Translations under genes and position numbers: made by a program
The notes under the pieces: generated by a model
The model's input: the letters and a program-made list of their open reading frames with translations, nothing else
The model's database searches: none
Told to the model about the DNA's origin: nothing
DNA from: Thermotogae bacterium
GTDB lineage: Bacteria; Hydrothermota; Hydrothermia; LBFQ01
Direction: 5' to 3'
Assembly (NCBI GenBank): GCA_013153965.1
Contig: JAADDJ010000014.1
Coordinates: forward strand, 1 to 55,805
DNA length: 55,805 nt
Part shown: one piece after another, positions 17,121-23,187 of the stretch
Numbering within the stretch: the stretch's first letter is position 1
How the letters are laid out: every line of letters starts with the position of its first letter

Positions 17121-18431
17121 ATGCGTTTTAGACTTTCGGACGTCGCGAGGATCACCGGAGGGGTCCTGATGGGAGGGGATGCAGAATTCATCGGCGTATC
17201 CGTTGATAGCCGGAAGGTGAAGCCGGGCCAACTCTTCGTGGCCCTCAAGGGGGAGAGGGCCGACGGACACGACTTCGTGGCCGACGCCATGGCCAAGGGG
17301 GCGGTGGCGGCCCTGATTGAGAGGGTGGTTCCGGGGACGACGAGGGGAGTGGTCGTTGAGAGTGTGGAGGAGGCTCTGAGGAAGCTGACCTCCCACGCGA
17401 GGGACCTCTTCGGGGGTCAGGTTGTGGCCGTCCTCGGGGCCGTCGGGAAGACGACAACCAAGGAGATGCTCCTGCAGACCCTGCGGGGAACTTTCAACGT
17501 GGCCGGCCCCATCAAGAGCTTCAACAACCTCATCGGGGTGGCCCTCACCGTCCTGAACACCACCGGAGAGGAGGACGTATGGGTCCTTGAGCTCGGGACC
17601 AACCGGAAGGGGGAGATAGATGCTCTAGCCTCCATAACGCGGCCCGACCATCTCCTATACACCCGCCTCGGTCCGGAGCATCTGGAGGGACTGGGGAGCA
17701 CCTATGGGGCCGTGATGGAGGAGTACTCGGCCATACCCCACGCCCGGGGATTCATCCTCATCCCCGACGACGCCCCCCACTTCCCGGAGAGGTTTCATTA
17801 TCGGTACGGATTCGTTGAGGGACCCCACTTCCGCGGTGAGAACCTGCGCTTGAGCCCTAAGGGGGCCGAATTCATATTCAAGGGCAATCAGGTCTTCGTA
17901 CCGTACCCACACGTGGGGTTCGCCGAGAATGCCCTGGCCACCCTATCGCTCTGCGACCTGCTCGGAGTGCCCCTAAAGGACGCCGTGGAGGCTCTGCGCC
18001 GATTCAAGGGCCAACCCATGCGCATGGAGATAATACGCATGCACGGCTACGACCTCATAAACGACGCGTACAACTCCAACCCCCTGTCGGTTCAGGCCCT
18101 CCTAAAGTCCATCTCCCTCCTGTATCCGGACGGAAAAATCCTCTTCGTCTTCGGAGACATGCTGGAGCTCGGCGATGAGGCCGAGTACTGGCACAGGTGG
18201 GCCGGGGGGAAGATGTGCGAGTTCGGCATCTCGTACGTTGTGGGGTACGGCGATATGGCGAAGTTCGTAGTGGAGGAGGCGAAGAGATGCGGAGTTCCGG
18301 GCCACGTGGCCTCAAGCCACGAGGAGATAGCCCGCTTCGTATCCTCTTCCGATTACGACGTGGTGGTGGTCAAGGGCTCAAGGGGCATGCGGATGGAGGA
18401 GGTCGTCAATAGGCTACTCGGCGGAGCGTAG
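17121..18431 (+). CDS. murF: MurF, UDP-MurNAc-tripeptide--D-alanyl-D-alanine ligase, with an atypical P-loop
   Basis: Adds D-Ala-D-Ala to the UDP-MurNAc-tripeptide in peptidoglycan synthesis, cytoplasmic. 436 residues with the three Mur-ligase domains: N-terminal uridine-binding (SVDSRKVKPGQLFVALKGERADGHDFV, about 27-53), central ATPase (from about 100) and C-terminal (INDAYNSNPLSVQALL, the MurF DAYNANP signature). The P-loop reads GAVGKTTTKE at 106-115, whereas the family is G-[ST]-x-GKTTTK: Ala107 replaces the first Ser/Thr and Val108 the usual Asn. The Lys and following Thr are kept. The last 18 bases overlap the 3' end of the opposite-strand glycosylase gene. Other mur genes are not in the window. 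Confidence 0.93.
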   Translation: MRFRLSDVARITGGVLMGGDAEFIGVSVDSRKVKPGQLFVALKGERADGHDFVADAMAKGAVAALIERVVPGTTRGVVVESVEEALRKLTSHARDLFGGQVVAVLGAVGKTTTKEMLLQTLRGTFNVAGPIKSFNNLIGVALTVLNTTGEEDVWVLELGTNRKGEIDALASITRPDHLLYTRLGPEHLEGLGSTYGAVMEEYSAIPHARGFILIPDDAPHFPERFHYRYGFVEGPHFRGENLRLSPKGAEFIFKGNQVFVPYPHVGFAENALATLSLCDLLGVPLKDAVEALRRFKGQPMRMEIIRMHGYDLINDAYNSNPLSVQALLKSISLLYPDGKILFVFGDMLELGDEAEYWHRWAGGKMCEFGISYVVGYGDMAKFVVEEAKRCGVPGHVASSHEEIARFVSSSDYDVVVVKGSRGMRMEEVVNRLLGGA

Positions 18432-19034
18432 GCTACGGGCGCACTCCCCCGAGAGGGGGCATACGTCGCATCGCGGCCGCCGGCCGCAGTACCTTTTGCC
18501 CAGCTCATCCAAGAGGGCGTGCATCTCCCTCAGGTAGAATAGGTCATCCTCAACGTGCAATCTCCTCCTAAGCTCGTCGTCGGAGACCTTTGTGCCGAAG
18601 AATCGCTCGGCCCATCGTCGGGTGTATCCATCCAACACGAAGACCGGTATGCCGTATCCGTAGAGAAGTATGACGTCCGCCGTCTCCTCCCCCACCCCGA
18701 AGATACCCAAAAGCTCCTCCCTCGTCGGAATGTGGCCGTCGGAGAGGAGAGCGTTGGCCTCCCTCAACGTTCTAATCTTGCGGGATTTGTAGGGTACCGG
18801 TCCCAAAGCCCTCCGAAGCGTGGCCTCGTCGGCCGAGGCTATGGCCTCCAAGGACGTCAGTCCCGCCCTCTCAAGTTCCCTCAGAGCCCCCTCCACGTTC
18901 CTCCATCGGGTCCCCTGCGTGAGGACGGCCCCGACTATGATCTCGTCCCTGTGGGCCCCCGCTCTCCAGAGCCTCGGCCACCACCTCTGGGGCCCGAAAT
19001 GGCACAGCAGCTTGAGAAATACCCTATAGGCCAC
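18414..19034 (-). CDS. Endonuclease III-family DNA glycosylase, MagIII-like
   Basis: 206 residues, HhH-GPD fold with a C-terminal [4Fe-4S] loop: Cys183, Cys189, Cys192 and Cys198. The helix-hairpin-helix reads LLGIFGVGEETADVILLYGY (108-127): Glu residues stand where bifunctional Nth has its catalytic Lys in RKTAN. The aspartate is kept (Asp135 in VLDGYTRRWAERFF). This pattern, with YTRR after the Asp, fits the monofunctional 3-methyladenine glycosylase III (MagIII) branch rather than true Nth. Start GTG at 19034, inside the end of coaD (11-base overlap). Confidence 0.8.
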   Translation of the reverse strand: MAYRVFLKLLCHFGPQRWWPRLWRAGAHRDEIIVGAVLTQGTRWRNVEGALRELERAGLTSLEAIASADEATLRRALGPVPYKSRKIRTLREANALLSDGHIPTREELLGIFGVGEETADVILLYGYGIPVFVLDGYTRRWAERFFGTKVSDDELRRRLHVEDDLFYLREMHALLDELGKRYCGRRPRCDVCPLSGECARSLRSAE

Positions 19035-19512
19035 CCCGCCGCATCCTCTGAAGGTGCGCGGCCACGGGTGCGGGCACGAAGTTGGAGACGTCTCCCCCGA
19101 GGGAGAATATCTCCTTCACGAAGGAGGAGGACAGGTACGCGTACTTCTCCGACGATAGCAGGAATACGGTCTCCAGCTCGGGATACAACTTCTTGTTCAT
19201 CCACGCCATCTTCATCTCGTACTCGTAGTCGGAGACTGCCCTTATCCCCCGGACCACCACCCGTATCCCCTCCTCCCGGGCGAACTCAACCAGAAGCTTG
19301 CAGAAGCCCTTGACCTCCACGTTGGGCAGGTGTCTCACGCTCTCCTCAACCAGCATGACCCTCACGTCCTGTGGAAGGAGGGGGGTCTTGTGTCGGGGGT
19401 CGGCGACGGCTATGAGGACCCGACCGAAGAGTTTGGAGGCCCGCTCCACGATATCCAGATGCCCCAGAGTGAAGGGATCAAACGTCCCGGCGTATATTGC
19501 CGCGTTGTACAT
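19024..19512 (-). CDS. coaD: Phosphopantetheine adenylyltransferase (CoaD)
   Basis: Fourth step of coenzyme A synthesis: 4'-phosphopantetheine plus ATP gives dephospho-CoA. 162 residues, normal length. The nucleotidyltransferase motif GTFDPFTLGH is at 9-18 and the second motif SSSFVKEI near 127-134 (ISST equivalent); RGIRAVSDYEYE is the CoaD-specific block. ATG at 19512 follows TAGAAT at 19520-19525 by seven bases. The glycosylase gene downstream overlaps its end by 11 bases. Confidence 0.97.
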   Translation of the reverse strand: MYNAAIYAGTFDPFTLGHLDIVERASKLFGRVLIAVADPRHKTPLLPQDVRVMLVEESVRHLPNVEVKGFCKLLVEFAREEGIRVVVRGIRAVSDYEYEMKMAWMNKKLYPELETVFLLSSEKYAYLSSSFVKEIFSLGGDVSNFVPAPVAAHLQRMRRGGL

Positions 19513-19519
19513 CCGTTCT

Positions 19520-19525
19520 ATTCTA
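19520..19525 (-). promoter_or_regulatory. -10 element of coaD
   Basis: TAGAAT, seven bases (AGAACGG) before the ATG at 19512. Confidence 0.7.
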
Positions 19526-19546
19526 CGCAGGTTGAACGCCCCCGTG

Positions 19547-20854
19547 CTAAAGGAGACGCTCCAGCTCCCTCAGGTTGAAGACGGAAATCGTCTCCACCCC
19601 CTCGTACCTCTCCGACGTCGGGGCGTATATGCGCTTGAATCCGAGCCTCCGCGCCTCGTTGGCCCTTAGGGAGAGGTCCGGGGGGGCTCGGAACTCCCCC
19701 GATAGGGACACCTCACCGATGAATACGCCGGCGTTGTCCGCGGGGACATTCTTCAGGGAGGAGAGGAGGGAGGCGGCCACGGCCATATCGCCGTAGGGCT
19801 CATCTATCCTCAGGCCTCCGCTTACGTTCAGATACACGTCCCTCTTTCCCAACTTCAGGTTGAGCCGCTTCTCTATGAGGGCGAGGACGATGGCCAATCT
19901 CTTGGGGTCGTATCCGACGCTGTAGCGCACGGGGACCGGATAGTAGGAGTAATGCACGAGAGACTGCACCTCAACGACCAACTTCACGCTCCCCTTGGAC
20001 ACCACACCGTAGGCCACCCCCACCCTCGCCTCCTTGGATGGGGAGGCGAAGAAGAGGGAGGGATCATCTATGGGGAGCATCCCGGCGGAGGTCATCTGGA
20101 AGAACGCCACCTCATCCGCGGGACCGAAGCGGTTCTTGCTCGCCCGGAGCACGCGCAGCGGCGAGCTCCTCTCCCCCTCCAGATAGAGGACCACATCTAC
20201 TATATGCTCCAGCGTCTTGGGGCCGGCCACGTGGCCGGCCTTGGTGATGTGGCCCGACATCATCACGGTTATGCCCCTCTCCTTGGCCAGACGGAACAGT
20301 CTGTCGGCGCAGAATCTGACCTGCGAGACGGATCCGGCCGGAGAGTTGAGGTCCTCGGTATATACGGCCTGTATGGAATCAACGAGGAGCAGGTCCGTAT
20401 CCTCGGGTATGCCGGAGAGCAGGGCATCTATGCTCTCACCCTCCGTTATGAGTATCTCGGGCGATACGCCCATCCTTCGCGCCCTCTGACCCACCTGAGC
20501 CGCCGACTCCTCCGCCGCCAGCAGGAGGGGCTTTTTGCCACGCTTGACGAATCCGTCCGCCACCTGAAGGAAGAGGGTGGATTTTCCCACCCCCGGACTC
20601 CCGGCGAGCAGGATAACGCTACCGCTGACCATACCGCCCCCCAGAACCCTATCCAACCCCTCTATCCCGGTGGGAACCCTCTCAAATCCCTCCGTGGATA
20701 TCTCCTTGAGTCGCCGAACGGCCAGATCCCCCTTACTCTTCGTCCTCCTCCCATCCGCCTCGGTCTCGGGCCGCATGGTCCCCCACTCTCCGCAGTTCGG
20801 ACACTTACCCAGATACTTTATGCTCCGATATCCGCAGACGCTACAGACGTACAA
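19547..20854 (-). CDS. radA: DNA repair protein RadA (Sms)
   Basis: Helicase-like ATPase that drives branch migration in recombination. 435 residues. The N-terminal zinc ribbon CSVCGYRS...CPNCGEW (Cys4, Cys7, Cys18, Cys21) is followed by the RecA-like core with Walker A GSPGVGKS at about 86-93, the RadA-specific KNRFG motif near 252, and a Lon-protease-like C-terminal domain. TTG at 20854 is the start; the -10 TAGAAT (20863-20868) lies eight bases upstream and reads through the end of the previous gene. Confidence 0.96.
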   Translation of the reverse strand: MYVCSVCGYRSIKYLGKCPNCGEWGTMRPETEADGRRTKSKGDLAVRRLKEISTEGFERVPTGIEGLDRVLGGGMVSGSVILLAGSPGVGKSTLFLQVADGFVKRGKKPLLLAAEESAAQVGQRARRMGVSPEILITEGESIDALLSGIPEDTDLLLVDSIQAVYTEDLNSPAGSVSQVRFCADRLFRLAKERGITVMMSGHITKAGHVAGPKTLEHIVDVVLYLEGERSSPLRVLRASKNRFGPADEVAFFQMTSAGMLPIDDPSLFFASPSKEARVGVAYGVVSKGSVKLVVEVQSLVHYSYYPVPVRYSVGYDPKRLAIVLALIEKRLNLKLGKRDVYLNVSGGLRIDEPYGDMAVAASLLSSLKNVPADNAGVFIGEVSLSGEFRAPPDLSLRANEARRLGFKRIYAPTSERYEGVETISVFNLRELERLL

Positions 20855-20860
20855 CTTACG

Positions 20861-21571
20861 CTATTCTACGGCGGAGAGTGCCCTTCGCGACAGCATCTTG
20901 AGGAAGGTGTGAAGGTCAAAGACACCTTCCCCCACCCGAACCCGGGTGCATCTCCTCTCCCTCATGATACGCAGAACGTCCATAACGGAGGCATCCTCCG
21001 ACATCTCGGCGCATGCGTCCCCCCCCTCAACCGCGTAGGTGTGGGCCGGCGAGTAGAAGGCTCCCATGGCCTCGGCGGCGAACTTGAGGTCCACCTCCCC
21101 TATCCTACCGCTCAGGTACGCGAGGATCATGTCTATCACCTCCTCCCGGCTGTACTTGGATCGTAGGATACTCTTGGCCAGCTTAGTTATGAGGAGCAGA
21201 TGGGAGAGGAAGTAGAAGACGAGGAAGGGGTAAAGCTCCAGGCGGAAGACCCTGTCAAGGTGGGATATGGCCAGCAGTTTCGGGAAGAAGTCGCCGAATA
21301 CGGCGAAGGTCAGGGCTGCTATGACGCCGGAGAGAACTATGACGCCGGGGACGTGAAGGGAGGAGAGTATATCGTACAGGGATATGGAGCCGAAGACGAG
21401 GGCGACGGTATTCCAGAAGAGGACGGTGGCCAGAACCCCGGTACGGTCGTGGAGGATGTCGTCAAACTTCCCGGCGTTGAAGAAAGGGGCCTTTCGCACG
21501 TAGGCCATCTCAAAGGAGGACATGAGCATTGAGAGGAGCAGGGAGAGGATGAAGACCACCACGTTCAACAA
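20861..21571 (-). CDS. CNNM-type (DUF21) membrane protein, short form
   Basis: 236 residues. Four hydrophobic segments in the first 130 residues with SSFEMAYVRK after the first and the block FAVFGDFFPKLLAISHLDRVFRL, which is the DUF21/CNNM signature seen in Mg2+/Co2+ efflux-type proteins. The C-terminal 100 residues keep only a CBS-like remnant (SVMDVLRIMRERRCTRVRV). No CorC/HlyC domain. A relative lies at 39449-40507. The start is TTG at 21571 after TAAAAT at 21580-21585; TTG at 21568 is also possible. The protein ends Ala-Val-Glu because its last codons run into the radA -10. Confidence 0.75.
   Translation of the reverse strand: MLNVVVFILSLLLSMLMSSFEMAYVRKAPFFNAGKFDDILHDRTGVLATVLFWNTVALVFGSISLYDILSSLHVPGVIVLSGVIAALTFAVFGDFFPKLLAISHLDRVFRLELYPFLVFYFLSHLLLITKLAKSILRSKYSREEVIDMILAYLSGRIGEVDLKFAAEAMGAFYSPAHTYAVEGGDACAEMSEDASVMDVLRIMRERRCTRVRVGEGVFDLHTFLKMLSRRALSAVE
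20863..20868 (-). promoter_or_regulatory. -10 element of radA, inside the end of the CNNM gene
   Basis: TAGAAT within GCC-GTA-GAA-TAG; its final T starts the CNNM stop codon. Eight bases to the TTG at 20854. Confidence 0.7.
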
Positions 21572-21579
21572 ATCTTTGG

Positions 21580-21585
21580 ATTTTA
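21580..21585 (-). promoter_or_regulatory. -10 element of the CNNM gene
   Basis: TAAAAT with an eight-base gap (CCAAAGAT) to the TTG at 21571. It lies in the 20 bases after the upstream stop. Confidence 0.6.
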
Positions 21586-21591
21586 AAGGTG

Positions 21592-21909
21592 CTAAATCAA
21601 GGCGTAATCTATGAACGTGTCAAAGAGCGTCCTCACCACCTTGTCCGTGGGGGATGAGCCGTCGGTAGTTTCCAACGTATCGTACAGCACGACCGTATCG
21701 CCCACCTGCACCATGAAGGTGTTTGAGCGGAAGGAGCATCTCAAGGTGCGCCCGAGCCGACCCCTACCCTCCATGACGAGGGCGATACCCGTCCCGTTGC
21801 TCTCTATCGTGAGCCTCGGAGGGGGAAGACCGTGGAGCTCCATCACCCGTATGATCTCACGCCTCACGCTCCTGACGAGGTGCAGTATGAACCTTCGCTG
21901 TACATCCAT
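21592..21909 (-). CDS. Small protein of unknown function
   Basis: 105 residues, soluble by appearance, no signal peptide. It begins with a basic helix (MDVQRRFILHLVRSVRREIIRV) and continues with short beta-like strands (IALVMEGRGRL, NTFMVQVGDTVVLYDTL). I do not recognise a family. The start is ATG at 21909; a possible -10 TATCAT lies 14 bases upstream, weaker and further away than at neighbouring genes. Codon use looks like the surrounding genes. Confidence 0.6.
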   Translation of the reverse strand: MDVQRRFILHLVRSVRREIIRVMELHGLPPPRLTIESNGTGIALVMEGRGRLGRTLRCSFRSNTFMVQVGDTVVLYDTLETTDGSSPTDKVVRTLFDTFIDYALI

Positions 21910-21981
21910 GCGTCGGAACTTAGATGATAGCGGCGACGCATCTTATGTATGCTAAATTTTCTGCAAGCGTTTGGGGGAGTG

Positions 21982-22049
21982 GCTAAGGATTTTCAAAAAA
22001 TCCCGACTTCGCCCCCGGCGAGCGAATCCTTAGCGATCATGTAAGGATT
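21982..22049. promoter_or_regulatory. Inverted and direct repeats of TAAGGATT upstream of the peroxiredoxin gene (candidate operator)
   Basis: GCTAAGGATT (21982-21991) and AATCCTTAGC (22025-22034) are a perfect 10-bp inverted repeat separated by 33 bases. A third copy, TAAGGATT, lies at 22042-22049 in the first orientation, about where a -35 would sit for the -10 at 22062-22067. This is the longest non-coding gap of the window (186 bases). Binding of a stress regulator is a plausible reading; the regulator is unknown. Confidence 0.55.
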
Positions 22050-22061
22050 TCATCGCACCCT

Positions 22062-22067
22062 TAGAAT
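22062..22067 (+). promoter_or_regulatory. -10 element of the peroxiredoxin gene (leadered)
   Basis: TAGAAT 28 bases before the ATG at 22096, unlike most genes here. The transcript would have a leader of about 20 bases that contains a Shine-Dalgarno. Confidence 0.65.
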
Positions 22068-22082
22068 ATCCTCCTAAGCGAA

Positions 22083-22090
22083 AAGGAGGT
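22083..22090 (+). promoter_or_regulatory. Strong Shine-Dalgarno of the peroxiredoxin gene
   Basis: AAGGAGGT, five bases before the ATG at 22096. This is one of the few first genes of a transcript with a ribosome binding site. Confidence 0.8.
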
Positions 22091-22095
22091 AAAGC

Positions 22096-22740
22096 ATGAG
22101 ACTTATAGGCGATGCCTTTCCGGAGTTGAAGGTTCAAACGACCCATGGAGAGTTGAAGCTTCCCGAGCACTTCGCCGGGAAGTGGTTCGTCCTCTTCAGC
22201 CATCCGGCCGACTTCACGCCGGTATGCACGACGGAGTTCGTCTCCTTCCAGAAGCACTACGACGAGTTCCGGGCGCTCGGTGCCGAGCTCATAGGTCTCT
22301 CCGTGGACCAAGTCTTCTCCCACATAAAGTGGGTGGAGTGGATAGAGGAGAAGCTGGGGGTGAGGATAGAGTTCCCCATAATCGCCGACCACACCCTGGA
22401 GGTCTCCAAGGAGCTCGGCCTCATCCACCCCAACAAGGATACCACCACCGTGCGGGCCGTCTTCATAGTGGATCCCAACGCCATCATCCGGGCCATAATA
22501 TACTATCCGCAGGAGATAGGCCGCAACATCCCCGAGGTCGTACGGGCCCTGAAGGCTCTCAAGACCTTTGACGAGAAGAAGCTGGCCGTCCCCGCCAACT
22601 GGCCCAACAACGAGCTAATCGGCGATAGGCTCATAGTTCCTCCCGCCAAGAGCGTTGAGGAGGCCAAGAGGAGGCTTGAGGCCGCCCAGAAGGGCGAGCA
22701 CGAGTGCTACGACTGGTGGTTCTGCCACAAGAAGGCTTGA
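22096..22740 (+). CDS. Peroxiredoxin of the Prx6/archaeal thiol-peroxidase type
   Basis: Reduces hydrogen peroxide and organic peroxides. 214 residues, close to the archaeal enzymes from Aeropyrum and Pyrococcus. The peroxidatic Cys44 sits in [13 protein letters not shown]; two more cysteines near the end, Cys204 and Cys210 in [11 protein letters not shown], match the C-terminal pair of the archaeal Prx6 subgroup. The long C-terminal region (from about 160, [15 protein letters not shown]) is the Prx6 dimerisation domain. Monocistronic: own leadered promoter with repeats upstream and a terminator after the stop. The strong SD and G/C-ending codons suggest high expression. Confidence 0.95.
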   Translation: MRLIGDAFPELKVQTTHGELKLPEHFAGKWFVLFSHPADFTPVCTTEFVSFQKHYDEFRALGAELIGLSVDQVFSHIKWVEWIEEKLGVRIEFPIIADHTLEVSKELGLIHPNKDTTTVRAVFIVDPNAIIRAIIYYPQEIGRNIPEVVRALKALKTFDEKKLAVPANWPNNELIGDRLIVPPAKSVEEAKRRLEAAQKGEHECYDWWFCHKKA

Positions 22741-22762
22741 GGAAGGACGAGGTGGAAGAGAT

Positions 22763-22790
22763 GGGGGGCCTCAGGCCCCCCTATTTTTTA
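22763..22790 (+). terminator. Intrinsic terminator of the peroxiredoxin gene, lying inside the 3' end of ribH
   Basis: GGGGGGCC, loop TCA, GGCCCCCC, then TATTTTTTA on the plus strand. The loop is the ribH stop codon and the T-tract is the antisense of the last ribH codons (Lys-Ile-Lys-Asn). Confidence 0.9.
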
Positions 22791-23187
22791 TCTTCAGAAG
22801 GTTGAGGACCGATTCGGCGGCCTCCTCCCCCTTGTTTCCCATCTTCCCTCCGGCACGGTTCAATCCCTGCTCAAGACTTTCAACCGTGAGGACGGCCAGA
22901 CCCACGGGTACCCGATGGGTCGTGGCGTAGGAGAGCAGGGAGCCGATGACGGCCCCCGCGAGGTGCTCCCAGTGGGAGGTCTCCCCGCGGATTATGCACC
23001 CCACCACGACGAAACCCTCATAGTTCCCGGAGGAGTTGAGGATGGCCACCGCTTGGGGTAATTCAAAAGAGCCGGGGACCCATACCGTCTCGTACGGGAC
23101 CCCGGCTTCCCTCAGTTTTCTCTCAGCACCTTCAACGAGCCTCTCCGTTATTACGGAGTTGTAGCGGCTCGCCACCACGCATATCAC
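22771..23187 (-). CDS. ribH: 6,7-Dimethyl-8-ribityllumazine synthase
   Basis: Penultimate step of riboflavin synthesis, forming lumazine from 3,4-dihydroxybutanone 4-phosphate and the ribitylamino-uracil. 138 residues, slightly short. Motifs in order: ASRYNSVITERLVEGA (N-terminal substrate loop), VPGSFELPQAV (about 37-47), CIIRGETSHWEHL (catalytic His region, about 65-77) and GKMGNKGEEAAESVL. Start GTG at 23187 overlaps the TGA of the OmpA-type gene (GTGA). The other rib genes are elsewhere. The start codon leaves only two residues before the first beta strand. Confidence 0.95.
   Translation of the reverse strand: MICVVASRYNSVITERLVEGAERKLREAGVPYETVWVPGSFELPQAVAILNSSGNYEGFVVVGCIIRGETSHWEHLAGAVIGSLLSYATTHRVPVGLAVLTVESLEQGLNRAGGKMGNKGEEAAESVLNLLKIKNRGA

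Noticed and set aside
21910..22061. Riboswitch in the 186-base gap before the peroxiredoxin gene
   Set aside because: Most of the gap is upstream of the -10 at 22062-22067, so it is not transcribed with the gene; the repeats are more likely protein-binding sites.
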